Positions 35,578 through 44,375 of a DNA stretch of 64,000 bases are shown piece after piece (positions within the stretch are counted from its first letter, which is position 1; every line of letters begins with the position of its first letter). Under the pieces are notes generated by a model. The model saw nothing but the letters and a program-made list of their open reading frames with translations. It was not told where the DNA came from and did no database searches. Both the position numbers and the translations under genes were made by a program. Origin of the DNA: an uncultured Brachyspira sp. (lineage in GTDB: Bacteria; Spirochaetota; Brachyspiria; Brachyspirales; Brachyspiraceae); NCBI RefSeq assembly GCF_944390845.1, contig NZ_CALXRM010000002.1, forward strand, positions 1 to 64,000. The letters are read 5' to 3'.

Positions 35578-37197
35578 ATGGTAAGTATTAAAAGACAAAG
35601 ACAGATTAAATTATTTTTGATATTATCTATTATATTAACTGTGATAATAGTAATATTTGCTATATTTGGTTATTTTCCTTATGGCTTGCATAAAAAAGAT
35701 ATGTCTGATGTGAAAATACCAAAAGACAGTATTGCTTATGTTAGTGTTAAAAGTCTTGAAAAAAGTGTTTTAAAATTATCTGATTCCATATATGCATATA
35801 GAATATCTCATGATGAATCTATGTATGATTTTTCTATATTGCTTAGAAGTGTTGAAGCTTTTTCTCATAAATTACAAACAAATGATAATTTTTTTGTGAA
35901 ATTTGCTTCAAAGCCTATATTAAAAAGAAATGCAGCTTTGCTTTTATGGGGATATAATGGAAGTTTAGAAAATTCAGAGCTTTTTTATCTTTTTGATATT
36001 GGAAAATTAAATGCTTTTCTATTAAAATCATTTTTTAATTCTGAAAGTTTAACTATAGATAATAAATCTTATAATATAAAAAAAGTAAATTATGGCGGAA
36101 AAAAAATATATACTTTAGATAATGGAAGTCCATATTTATTTTTTAGCTTTCATAAAGGTGTTTTGATAGCAACAAAGCATTATAATAATATAAAAAAATT
36201 AATAGATTTCTTTAACTCTAAACCAGATAATTTGGAAGATATAGCATTGCTTAATAATGTAAAAAACAGCTATGATTCTGATGTGTCTTTTTATATAAAC
36301 AAACAGTTATATGATTATAATAATTGCGAAGGTTCTCTTTTATTTACTCCTTTAAAATATTTTAATAATGTTTATTCAATGTATGGTAATATTAAATTGA
36401 ATGATGACAATGGACTTGCTGATATTTATGTTGATTATGAATACGGCGGTTCTGACAGATATTCACTTTATGGATTAGACGGTAATATAGATATACAGAA
36501 TTATTTATCTAAAGAAAGAACTATTATGTATTTGGGAGTTAAATCTTATTTAGCCGGGCTTTATCCTATAGTATATAATGATTTAAGATATAAACATGAT
36601 AATAAATTATCTTCTGAAATATATAATTTATTCACAAAAATGAATGATATTTATTCTTTTGGAAGTATTATAAATGATTTATATGGAGAAATGGCTATAG
36701 CTTATATAGAAGCAAAAAGATCAGAGATTATTTATCCTGTTGTTATATTTAATATAGAAAATGATAATTCTTTACTTCCAAAATTGGAAATAGCTTTATT
36801 AGAAAAATATCCTGATCTCAATAAAGGCGAAAGAAGTTATAATAATAATTTTATATATTCTTATGATTTGAATAATGGACATTCACTTTATTATACTTTT
36901 ATAGGTACTATATATTTTGCTAGTGAAGATGAGAAGGCTATTGAGACTGTAATAGATAATAGTTATGATCAGGAAAATTTAGCATCTTATATAAAAAGTC
37001 AAATTTCTAAAGATATGGATGCTGATTATATATTTACTATACAGCTTTCAAAATCACAGAATATATTGAGAGATTTTGATATACCTCTTAGAACTTGGAG
37101 TTATCCTAACAGTATAATAGTAGGTTCTACTATTACTTCTAATTATACTCATATTAATATAGATTTTAAAGCTAATTTTAATAGTGTAACTAAATAG
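35578..37197 (+). CDS. membrane-anchored exported protein of unknown function (DUF3352-like)
   Basis: A 539-residue protein with a basic N-terminus, one membrane segment (about 12-35) and a large extracytoplasmic part. [23 protein letters not shown] resembles the opening of DUF3352-type proteins, which repeat a domain of paired beta-alpha units; [26 protein letters not shown] fits the second copy. Otherwise unrecognised. Tyr and Asn are abundant. It lies 74 bp before prfA on the same strand and may share its transcript. Confidence 0.6.
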   Translation: MVSIKRQRQIKLFLILSIILTVIIVIFAIFGYFPYGLHKKDMSDVKIPKDSIAYVSVKSLEKSVLKLSDSIYAYRISHDESMYDFSILLRSVEAFSHKLQTNDNFFVKFASKPILKRNAALLLWGYNGSLENSELFYLFDIGKLNAFLLKSFFNSESLTIDNKSYNIKKVNYGGKKIYTLDNGSPYLFFSFHKGVLIATKHYNNIKKLIDFFNSKPDNLEDIALLNNVKNSYDSDVSFYINKQLYDYNNCEGSLLFTPLKYFNNVYSMYGNIKLNDDNGLADIYVDYEYGGSDRYSLYGLDGNIDIQNYLSKERTIMYLGVKSYLAGLYPIVYNDLRYKHDNKLSSEIYNLFTKMNDIYSFGSIINDLYGEMAIAYIEAKRSEIIYPVVIFNIENDNSLLPKLEIALLEKYPDLNKGERSYNNNFIYSYDLNNGHSLYYTFIGTIYFASEDEKAIETVIDNSYDQENLASYIKSQISKDMDADYIFTIQLSKSQNILRDFDIPLRTWSYPNSIIVGSTITSNYTHINIDFKANFNSVTK

Positions 37198-37271
37198 TCA
37201 TTTTTATAATAGTTGATAAATATTATTATTTGTATATAATTGCATATTATTTTTGGAGAGAAATTTATTTT

Positions 37272-38348
37272 ATGTCAATAATTGATAAACTGTCACTTGT
37301 AGAAAATACTTATGAAGATATAGTAAAAAAGCTTAATGATGCTAATATAAAAGATAATAGAGTAATTCAAGATTTGATGAAAAAGAAATCTGAAATAGAA
37401 GATATTGTTGAAGGATACAGAAAGTTAAAAGTTGTATTAAAACAGATAGATGAATCAAATGAAATGATTAATAATGCCGATACGGATAAAGAACTTAAAG
37501 AAATGGCATTGATGGAAATAGATGAGCTTAATCAGAAAAAAGAAGATATAATAAATGATCTTAGACTTCTATTACTTCCAAAAGATAAAAATGACGGAAA
37601 AAATATTATAGTTGAGATTAGAGTAGGTACTGGAGGAGATGAATCTGCTTTATTTGTAGGCGATTTATTTAGAATGTATTCAAGATTTATAGAAAGAGCC
37701 AATTTAAAAATGGAAATAATAGATATAAGTCCTACAGAGCTTGGCGGGTATAAAGAAGTAATATTTTCTGTGTCTGGAAAAAATGCGTATAGAACATTAA
37801 AATTTGAAAGTGGAACACATAGGGTTCAAAGAATACCTGCTACCGAATCAGGCGGAAGAATTCATACATCTGCTTCTACAGTTGCAGTTATGCCGGAAGC
37901 TATGGAAAGTGAAGTTATTATTAAAGATGAAGATATAAGAGTTGATATATTCCGTTCAAGCGGTCCTGGAGGTCAATCTGTTAATACTACTGATAGTGCT
38001 GTAAGGATTACACATTTACCTACAGGTTTAGTGGTTCAATGTCAAGATGAAAAAAGTCAGCATAAAAATAAGGCTAAGGCTTTAAAAGTATTGCGTGCTA
38101 GGATATATGAAAAAGAGGAAGCTGAAAGAAAGGCTAAAGAAGCTAAAGAAAGAAGGGATCAAATAGGTTCAGGTGATAGAAGTGAAAGGATAAGAACTTA
38201 TAATTTCCCTCAGAACAGAGTCACTGATCATAGAATAAATGTTACGCTTTATAAACTTGACAGATTTATGGACGGAGAGATAACTGAAATAACTGATGCT
38301 CTATTTAAAAAAGAACAGGAAGATATGTTGGCTTCTTACTCTGACTAA
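37272..38348 (+). CDS. prfA: peptide chain release factor 1
   Basis: A 358-residue class I release factor that recognises UAA and UAG. The GGQ loop is [17 protein letters not shown], which triggers peptide release; the codon-recognition region contains the [20 protein letters not shown] segment typical of RF1. Length is normal. The frame is open 42 bp further upstream, but GGAG before the ATG at 37272 and the family start [15 protein letters not shown] support the shorter form. Followed 11 bp later by the next gene. No prmC is next to it. Confidence 0.95.
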   Translation: MSIIDKLSLVENTYEDIVKKLNDANIKDNRVIQDLMKKKSEIEDIVEGYRKLKVVLKQIDESNEMINNADTDKELKEMALMEIDELNQKKEDIINDLRLLLLPKDKNDGKNIIVEIRVGTGGDESALFVGDLFRMYSRFIERANLKMEIIDISPTELGGYKEVIFSVSGKNAYRTLKFESGTHRVQRIPATESGGRIHTSASTVAVMPEAMESEVIIKDEDIRVDIFRSSGPGGQSVNTTDSAVRITHLPTGLVVQCQDEKSQHKNKAKALKVLRARIYEKEEAERKAKEAKERRDQIGSGDRSERIRTYNFPQNRVTDHRINVTLYKLDRFMDGEITEITDALFKKEQEDMLASYSD

Positions 38349-38359
38349 TAGGATTATTT

Positions 38360-39043
38360 ATGAAAGATGTAAATAATATTTTAGGCGAAGAAAAAATTAT
38401 TCATAATATATATAAATCTGATCCTGCAATAGAATATATAAAAAGTTTTGATAATGTTTTATATTGTGATTATTCTTATGAGAGCGGTGCCGATTGTCTT
38501 ATGGGATTATTTGCATATCATGAAGATAATAAATATCTTTTCGGAGAATTTGGAGTATTTAAAGAAAATAGAGATGAATCAAGACTTGTTGTAAGCGATT
38601 ATCCTGAGCATATAACAGCAGACAATTATAAACTTACAAATGATAAATTTCTTGATTTGCTTAATTTGCATAATATTTCTATGGAGCAGTTTCATTCTCT
38701 TATTGGAGAAAATAAAATAAAAACTATAAAATCTAATCCTTTCAAAAAAATTGCTTTAAATGAATATATAGAAATTTTTCCTCATAGATATATAAATAAC
38801 AGAATTAAAATGTATGGAAAAAATAAATATGAGAGAATTAATGTTGAAAATATACTTGAAGGTTTAATATATAGATGTCCTTATTGCGGAGCAAGCAGTT
38901 TTTTAAAAATATTAGATAATGATATAAATAATTTAGAAGCAGTATATAATATTGATGATGATAATATAGAAAATAATTTATATGTATGCGGAGTTTGTAA
39001 TCTTATAATAAGGACTCCTGATAGCATTATGGATTTTATTTAA
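38360..39043 (+). CDS. uncharacterised protein with C-terminal zinc-ribbon
   Basis: A 227-residue soluble protein, not recognised. The N-terminal 170 residues are acidic with no clear motif. The C-terminal part has CPYCGASSF and YVCGVCN, two CxxC pairs that would bind zinc or iron. It lies 11 bp after prfA and 22 bp before the SPASM-type gene, so it is probably cotranscribed and may work with that protein. Confidence 0.6.
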   Translation: MKDVNNILGEEKIIHNIYKSDPAIEYIKSFDNVLYCDYSYESGADCLMGLFAYHEDNKYLFGEFGVFKENRDESRLVVSDYPEHITADNYKLTNDKFLDLLNLHNISMEQFHSLIGENKIKTIKSNPFKKIALNEYIEIFPHRYINNRIKMYGKNKYERINVENILEGLIYRCPYCGASSFLKILDNDINNLEAVYNIDDDNIENNLYVCGVCNLIIRTPDSIMDFI

Positions 39044-39065
39044 TTAATTAAAAAGAGGTAGTATA

Positions 39066-40505
39066 ATGAGTTTTTTAGTATTGGTTGATAAATCTTTTAG
39101 CAATGAATTTTCTAAAGAGTTTGATGGTATTTTTAATGAAAAAATTAATCTTTTAAAAGATGCTTTAACTTGTGATGTTAAATATATAGAAAATAATGAT
39201 CTTGAAAATATAGATAATTATTTGAATAATATTTTTAATGAAAGTGAAAATTATGATAATATCATTTACATACCATCTAATATGCCTTTATTCAATATAG
39301 ATGAAACTGTAAAACTTACAAAAATTCATGAAGAAAATATTGCCTATTTTAGTTATGGTGAAAATTATCCTCTTGGAATTGTACCTATAATAATAAGAAG
39401 AACTGCTTTTGAGAAATTATTTAATATTATAAAAACAAAAAATATAAAACCTTCTGAAAATGCTATAAATAATATTGTTTTTGTTGATCCTAACTTCTTT
39501 GAAATAGAAATACTTATATCTAATCATGATATGAGATATTACAGACTTTCATTTTTTGCAGACAGTAAAAGAAACAATATTCTTATTAAAAAACTTATAA
39601 ATAATAAAAGTTATGATGAAATTGTTAATTTGATAGAAAAAGATCCTAGCATAAGAAGAACATTGCCTTCATATATAGAAATAGATATCACTAATAGACA
39701 AAATTCAGTAAATAAATATTTATTAAAAAGCGAGGCATTTAAAGCAGAACTTTCTAAAGAAGAAAAAAATATTACTTTGGAAGAGTTTAAAACTATTTAT
39801 GATAAATTATATGATTTTTGTAATGATTTTCATATGTCTATAGGAAGTCATTATGAACCATTATTTAATAAAGATATTTTTGAAATATTAGATTATGCTA
39901 CATCAAACAAAAGTGTTAATATATATTTAGAAACAAATGCATCGCTTCTTGACAGCGAGAAAGCTAAAAGACTAATTGGTTTACAGGCTGAAAGAAATAA
40001 TTTGCATGTGATTATTCATTTAGATACTGTAGATGAAAATGTTTATAATAAAATATATGAGGGTTCTGATATAAAAAATATAATTTCTAATATAGATTAT
40101 TATTTGTTGAGAGAACCTAAAAATACTTATTTACAGATAGTAAAACAGAAGGATAATTTTGATTATTTAGCTTCATACTATAAATATTTTGATAAATACA
40201 AAATAGAAATTATAATGCAGAAATATTATACTTATAGAGGAATTGTAGATGATAATAGAGTAGGGGATATGGCCCCTCTTATAAATGTAGGCTGCTGGCA
40301 TTTAGCTAGAGATTTATTTATAGATTCTTACGGCGATGTGTATATTTGCAGATTTGATATAAATAAAGAAAAGAAGATAGATTCAATATATAATTCTAGT
40401 TTAGAAAATATATGGAGTATATTAGATAAATATTATAATGATAATGTATCTAAGAATATAGATTTTTGTAAGAATTGTGATGAATGGTATTTATATAATT
40501 TTTAA
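39066..40505 (+). CDS. spiro-SPASM-like protein (degenerate radical SAM plus SPASM domain)
   Basis: A 479-residue protein that resembles the spirochaete-restricted spiro-SPASM family. The first half (about 1-200) resembles a nucleotidyltransferase-like domain (IIYIPSNMPLFNIDETVKL). The middle (about 230-400) follows a radical SAM barrel but has no CxxxCxxC motif. The end is a SPASM-like region with VGCWHLARDLFIDSYGDVYICR and FCKNCDEWY, which could hold an auxiliary Fe-S cluster. Without the SAM cluster it is unlikely to be a classical radical SAM enzyme. AAGAGG precedes the ATG. Naming is from memory of the family, so moderately sure. Confidence 0.65.
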   Translation: MSFLVLVDKSFSNEFSKEFDGIFNEKINLLKDALTCDVKYIENNDLENIDNYLNNIFNESENYDNIIYIPSNMPLFNIDETVKLTKIHEENIAYFSYGENYPLGIVPIIIRRTAFEKLFNIIKTKNIKPSENAINNIVFVDPNFFEIEILISNHDMRYYRLSFFADSKRNNILIKKLINNKSYDEIVNLIEKDPSIRRTLPSYIEIDITNRQNSVNKYLLKSEAFKAELSKEEKNITLEEFKTIYDKLYDFCNDFHMSIGSHYEPLFNKDIFEILDYATSNKSVNIYLETNASLLDSEKAKRLIGLQAERNNLHVIIHLDTVDENVYNKIYEGSDIKNIISNIDYYLLREPKNTYLQIVKQKDNFDYLASYYKYFDKYKIEIIMQKYYTYRGIVDDNRVGDMAPLINVGCWHLARDLFIDSYGDVYICRFDINKEKKIDSIYNSSLENIWSILDKYYNDNVSKNIDFCKNCDEWYLYNF

Positions 40506-40507
40506 TT

Positions 40508-40939
40508 ATGGAAAATGTAGTAGTAAAATATTTGGAATTTGTTGTAGCTTGTTATATTGTTAAATTTTTAGCTACAAGATTTATATTAGAATTTCAATTT
40601 ATAAAGAAATTTAATTATACAAGAGAAATTCTTCCGGGTGTGCGTAATTGGAATAATAGACTTAAAATGATTTATTATTTTGAATTATTCTCTTTTATTC
40701 AAAGTTTATTAGTAGCATTATATTTTATGACATTTTCGTATTTTATACCTTTGGGAAGTCATATAAAATTGATAATAAGTTTCTTATTTTATGCTTTTTT
40801 AGTGATAGCTGATAAGGTGAGATTTTCTGTTATACTTACAAATTATCCGTATTCACTTTTAATAATGGATACAGCTATATTTTTAGCAGTAAGTCTTTTG
40901 CAGTTTATAGTGATGGCATTTATGAATGCTACATTATAA
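40508..40939 (+). CDS. small integral membrane protein, unknown
   Basis: A 143-residue hydrophobic protein with about four membrane segments (near 5-20, 50-75, 80-100 and 115-140). Its ATG is 2 bp after the stop of the SPASM-type gene, so translation is probably coupled. No family recognised. A terminator follows 3 bp after the stop. Confidence 0.65.
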   Translation: MENVVVKYLEFVVACYIVKFLATRFILEFQFIKKFNYTREILPGVRNWNNRLKMIYYFELFSFIQSLLVALYFMTFSYFIPLGSHIKLIISFLFYAFLVIADKVRFSVILTNYPYSLLIMDTAIFLAVSLLQFIVMAFMNATL

Positions 40940-40942
40940 ATA

Positions 40943-40982
40943 AAAAAGTGAAATTATATAAAGATATATAATCTCACTTTTT
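40943..40982. terminator. bidirectional terminator
   Basis: AAAAAGTGAAATTATATA pairs with TATATAATCTCACTTTTT (one mismatch) between convergent genes. Confidence 0.82.
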
Positions 40983-40992
40983 ATAATAATTT

Positions 40993-41979
40993 TTAATTTT
41001 GTTCTATTGTTATAGAAGCACCTATATCCATAGAATGCGTTTTTCCTTTATAGCTGGCTTTTTCTGATATTATAGAGTTATCCATAAATGCATTTGTTAT
41101 GCTTGTTTCTTCAAATATTATGCAGTTTTTTAATATAGAATTTTCTATTTTTGAATTTCTTCCAATATGTACATAAGGTCCGATAACAGAACTTTCTATT
41201 TTTACATCTTTATCTATAAATACAGGAGGTATTATAGCTGTGTCTTTTATTCCTTTGCTCAATATTTCATGTTTTATTATAGTTCTGTTAGTTTCTATCA
41301 TAGTAGATTTTTCACCGCAGTCGTACCAGCCATCTAATTTGAATGTTTTAAATACTATTCCGTTTTCTATCATATGTTCCAATGCATCTGTAAGCTGATA
41401 TTCATTTTTGGTTTTTATATCATTGTCAATAATGTATTTTATAGAATCAAATAATTCTTTTGAATTGACAATATTATACATACCAGTAAGAGCTAAATTA
41501 CTTATAGGTTCTTGTGGTTTTTCTACTAATTTTGTTATGACACCATTTTCATTTAAAATGGCAACTCCAAATCTGCTTGGATTATCTACTTCGCATACAC
41601 CAAGAGCATTTTCATTCTTACTTACTATATGAGATAAATTCAATTTAAATATAGTATCTCCAAGAATAATAAATATTTTATCATCATCTTTTATATATTC
41701 TTTTGTAAGATAAATGGCATGAGCTAATCCCTTAAACTCTTTTTGTTCTACAAATGTTAATTTGATATCTTTATATTTATTTTGTAAATATTCAATCATT
41801 TGGTCTTTTAAATAACCAACAATAAATATAACTTCTTCTAAATCTTGTATAGAAGAAATTTCTGTCATTATGAAATCTATAATTGTAGAACCTGCTATAG
41901 GAAGTATTGGTTTAGGTTTTGTAATTGTATGTGGTCTTAATCTTGTGCCTTCTCCGGCAGCTGGTATAATAACTTTCAA
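40993..41979 (-). CDS. sugar-1-phosphate nucleotidyltransferase
   Basis: A protein of about 328 residues. The N-terminal domain is a nucleotidyltransferase with VIIPAAGEGTRLRPHTITKP, ILGDTIF, GVCEVDNPSRFGVAIL and VEKPQEP, typical of long RmlA/GlmU-like glucose-1-phosphate thymidylyl- or uridylyltransferases. The C-terminal part (from about 230) shows left-handed beta-helix hexads (KIESSVIGPYVHIGRNSKI). It makes an NDP-sugar for surface glycans. Start: a longer frame begins at 42045, but AAGGAT lies 7 nt before a TTG at 41979, and that TTG begins exactly at the family N-terminus. The longer start would read through a 40-bp palindrome. Confidence 0.85.
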   Translation of the reverse strand: MKVIIPAAGEGTRLRPHTITKPKPILPIAGSTIIDFIMTEISSIQDLEEVIFIVGYLKDQMIEYLQNKYKDIKLTFVEQKEFKGLAHAIYLTKEYIKDDDKIFIILGDTIFKLNLSHIVSKNENALGVCEVDNPSRFGVAILNENGVITKLVEKPQEPISNLALTGMYNIVNSKELFDSIKYIIDNDIKTKNEYQLTDALEHMIENGIVFKTFKLDGWYDCGEKSTMIETNRTIIKHEILSKGIKDTAIIPPVFIDKDVKIESSVIGPYVHIGRNSKIENSILKNCIIFEETSITNAFMDNSIISEKASYKGKTHSMDIGASITIEQN

Positions 41980-41995
41980 TTTTTTATCCTTAAAA

Positions 41996-42035
41996 AAATC
42001 TTTTATATATATTATATAATATATATAAAAGATTT
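41996..42035 (-). terminator. 40-bp perfect palindrome followed by T-tract
   Basis: Perfect self-complementary 20-bp arms (AAATCTTTTATATATATTAT and its inverse) with no spacer. On the minus strand it is followed by TTTTTTT and then the ribosome site of the nucleotidyltransferase gene, and it lies 23 bp after the DJ-1 stop. Probably a weak AT-only terminator or attenuator between the two genes. Confidence 0.6.
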
Positions 42036-42058
42036 GTAAAATCAATATTATTTGTAAT

Positions 42059-42613
42059 TTATTTTATAAAAGGTATTAATAATGAATTAGATAATTCTTC
42101 ATTAGAACAATTTAAATATTTTACTAACTCTAAAGCAAAAAATACTGTAGTAGCAGGACCTTTAGAAGTGATTACATTGTCATTGCAAACAACTATATCT
42201 TTTTCTACATATTCTCCGCCTTTAACAGAACTTTCACAGCTAGGATAACAAGTATATTTTCCTGTTATAACTCCAGCTTCACCTAATACTATAGGAGAGG
42301 CACAAATTGCTGATACTAATTTTTTATCTTCAAACATAGTTCTTATTTTATCTATTATTCTGATATCTGATTTCAAATTATTCATTCCGCCATATCCGCC
42401 TGGTAGTGCTATTGCATCAAAATCATAGTTCATAATTTTTTCTAAAGTAGCATCTGCTTTTATTGTGATATTATGTGCACCTTTTACTTCCAAATTGTCA
42501 GTTAAAGAAGCAGTAACAACTTCAATATTTGCTCTTCTTAAAACATCGATAATTGTTACAGCCTCAATTTCTTCAACACCTTCAGCTAATGGTACTAAAA
42601 CTTTTTTTGACAT
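42059..42613 (-). CDS. DJ-1/PfpI family protein
   Basis: A 184-residue DJ-1/ThiJ/PfpI protein, of normal length. The start VLVPLAEGVEEIEAVTIIDVLRR, the DAIALPGGYGG motif and the oxidisable Cys in VSAICASPIVLG (near residue 102) match the DJ-1/YajL branch. Members act as redox-sensing chaperones, glyoxalases or deglycases. AAGGAG precedes the ATG. Probably its own unit. Confidence 0.9.
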   Translation of the reverse strand: MSKKVLVPLAEGVEEIEAVTIIDVLRRANIEVVTASLTDNLEVKGAHNITIKADATLEKIMNYDFDAIALPGGYGGMNNLKSDIRIIDKIRTMFEDKKLVSAICASPIVLGEAGVITGKYTCYPSCESSVKGGEYVEKDIVVCNDNVITSKGPATTVFFALELVKYLNCSNEELSNSLLIPFIK

Positions 42614-42697
42614 ATATTTGTCTCCTTTTATTTAATATATATATAATATTTCATATTTACACATATTGCAAGTTAATGTTTATATGTTATATATTTA

Positions 42698-43297
42698 TTA
42701 TTGATTATTTGTATTATTATTTAATTCTTCTATAGCTTTTTCGTAACCTAAATCAGCAGATTTTTTTAAACATTTATTGGCTTTTAGTAAATATTTATTT
42801 TTTATTTCTTCATTTTCTTCTTTGCTATGATTGTAAAGGAAGGTATATAATTTGTATAAATCATAATAAGCTATATAGTCTTCTGAATTGAACTCTAATG
42901 TTTTCTTTAAGTATTTTATTGCTTTTTTGTATTTTTTATTTTTTCTATATGCTACTGACATTAAATAGTAAGCATCAGAATAAGCTTCATTTTTTGAAAT
43001 AGATTTTTCTAAATCTTCAATAGCTTTATCATAATTTTTCTGCTGAATATAAACTTCTGCTCTATAGTAATATGCATCGCTGTCATGCGGATATATTTCA
43101 ATTGATTTATTATAAGTTTCTATTGCTTTGTCAAAATTTTGCATTTCATAATATACTCTTGCTAAATTATGATATGCATCTAAATTATCATTGTCTATTT
43201 CTATTACTTTAAGTAAATCGTTAATAGCTTCTTCATATTTTAAGTTTTGTATATTGTTTAAAGCACTGTAAAAATATTTATTTTCTTCACTAATCAT
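42698..43297 (-). CDS. tetratricopeptide repeat protein
   Basis: A 199-residue soluble protein of about five TPR motifs (for example NLDAYHNLARVYYEMQNFDKA, DSDAYYYRAEVYIQQKNYDKA, YSDAYYLMSVAYRKNKKYKKA), spaced 34 residues apart. Likely a scaffold for protein contacts; no partner is evident. Its ribosome site and start codon lie within a perfect hairpin (43296-43332). Confidence 0.85.
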   Translation of the reverse strand: MISEENKYFYSALNNIQNLKYEEAINDLLKVIEIDNDNLDAYHNLARVYYEMQNFDKAIETYNKSIEIYPHDSDAYYYRAEVYIQQKNYDKAIEDLEKSISKNEAYSDAYYLMSVAYRKNKKYKKAIKYLKKTLEFNSEDYIAYYDLYKLYTFLYNHSKEENEEIKNKYLLKANKCLKKSADLGYEKAIEELNNNTNNQ

Positions 43298-43332
43298 ATA
43301 ATATCCTAATTTTATATATTAGGATATTATAT
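43296..43332 (-). promoter_or_regulatory. hairpin that sequesters the ribosome site of the TPR gene
   Basis: Perfect 14-bp arms ATATAATATCCTAA / TTAGGATATTATAT with a 9-nt loop. In the mRNA the right arm contains AGGA, the 6-nt spacer and the first two bases of the AUG. Folding would block initiation, so this may be a thermometer-like or protein-controlled translational switch; a DNA operator is the alternative. Confidence 0.65.
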
Positions 43333-43505
43333 ATTAAAAATATTTTTTATCAAAATTATTTTTTATTTGTATATATGTACATTATTATGAATAAAATTTG
43401 TTCAATTTTCTTCTATAATATAGTAGATAAAAGGAATATATATAATAAAATCACTTATATAATTATAACTATAGAATAAGCAGTGCTTTATACCAATTTT
43501 CACTT

Positions 43506-43817
43506 TTATAAATTTTCTTTTAAAATATTTACTATTGTTTCTGTATTAAGAACTTTTCCGTATGATATCAGTTTATCGTTTACTATAAATGCAGGTAAAG
43601 TCATTACACCATAATATGACATAAGTGCCTTGTTGTCAGTGTATTTTATAGATGAATCTGAATCTAATTCCAATATTGCTTTTCTTAAATTATCAAGCAT
43701 ATTTAGAGAATTATCATCATCTCCTCCTAAAAGAATTATTTGTTCTGTTTCTCTTTCCTCATCACCGTAAGGATCAGGAGAACAGCCTCAGCCAAATTCG
43801 ATAATATCTTTGCTCAT
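43506..43817 (-). CDS. thioredoxin-fold selenoprotein with N-terminal Sec-Gly-Cys
   Basis: A 103-residue protein if the in-frame UGA at codon 10 (43788-43790) is read as selenocysteine. The N-terminus then reads MSKDIIEFGUGCSPDPYG, giving a Sec-x-Cys redox pair. The downstream part is a small thioredoxin fold related to the next gene (YGVMTLPAFIVNDKLISYGKVLNTE), but the usual CxxC of that fold is replaced by GGDDDNS. AAGGAA precedes the ATG. A hairpin of SECIS type follows the UGA. An open frame from codon 40 alone would lack a ribosome site and the redox pair. Lies downstream of the ArsR/permease operon, with a possible ArsR half-site upstream. Confidence 0.75.
43745..43785 (-). promoter_or_regulatory. 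SECIS-like hairpin of the first selenoprotein
   Basis: Starting 3 nt after the UGA, CUGUU-CUC pairs with GAGAAACAG (one bulge), continued by CCU/AGG and AUC/GAU around a loop CUUACGGU. Bacterial SECIS elements sit in this position within the coding region and carry a GU in the loop. Confidence 0.6.
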
Positions 43818-44015
43818 AATATTAATACTTCCTTAATTTACTTGTTCATACATAATATAGGTATATCGAAAAAAAAGCAAATTTATATTGAAATTAATAT
43901 GAGATTTATTAGTATATATATGATATATAAAAATACAGCTCTCTTATAATATATAAAAGAACTGTATTTATAAAGAGGATAACCCCAATAGAAAAATTTA
44001 TTATGAAGTGAATTA

Positions 44016-44336
44016 TTATTTTATATTTTCTTTTAATAGATTAATGATTTCTTCTTTAGTAAGAACTTTTCCATAAGATAATACTTTCTCATCTAATACG
44101 AAACCAGGTGTAGACATAACTCCATAAGAAGCTATTTGAGCCATATCCTGAACATGTCCTACTGTTAGATCAAGTCCCATTTCTTTTACAGCTTCCAAAG
44201 TATTTTCTTCTAATTTTTTGCAGTTAGCACAGCCTGTTCCTAATATTTTTATTCTAGCATTGTTTGAATTTCCTTCAACTGAAGGTGCTGCTTTAGGTGC
44301 TCAGCCGCAGCTTGATTGTTTCTTTTTGAAAAACAT
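44016..44336 (-). CDS. thioredoxin-like selenoprotein, SaoT/redox-active disulfide protein 2-like
   Basis: A 106-residue protein with UGA at codon 12 (44301-44303) read as selenocysteine. The N-terminus is then MFFKKKQSSCGUAPKAAP with a Cys-Gly-Sec motif. Residues about 29-106 are the small thioredoxin fold of the redox-active disulfide protein 2 type, with CANC as active-site CxxC (ILGTGCANCKKLEE) and YGVMSTPGFVLDEKVLSYGK. Related proteins in other anaerobes have Cys-rich N-termini in place of Sec. AAGGAG precedes the ATG. It lies 39 bp after the DUF318 permease and under the same ArsR regulator, like selenoprotein-containing organometal (SAO-type) loci. Confidence 0.82.
44272..44285 (-). 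promoter_or_regulatory. SECIS-like hairpin of the second selenoprotein
   Basis: CCUUC-AGUU-GAAGG, a perfect 5-bp stem with a GU-containing tetraloop, beginning 15 nt after the UGA. Loop-to-UGA distance of about 20 nt suits a bacterial SelB-binding hairpin. Confidence 0.6.
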
Positions 44337-44375
44337 AATTTTCTCCTTAAAATTTTATATATTATTAATATTATA

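Noticed and set aside
42000-42045. Upstream ATG of the nucleotidyltransferase
   Set aside because: It would place an unusual hydrophobic segment coded by the palindrome before the family N-terminus; the TTG with AAGGA fits better.
43506-44336. Reading the two thioredoxin-like genes as pseudogenes with nonsense mutations
   Set aside because: Both have good ribosome sites, intact frames on both sides of the UGA, a Cys beside or near the UGA and a hairpin after it. Two neighbouring genes with the same feature favour selenocysteine.
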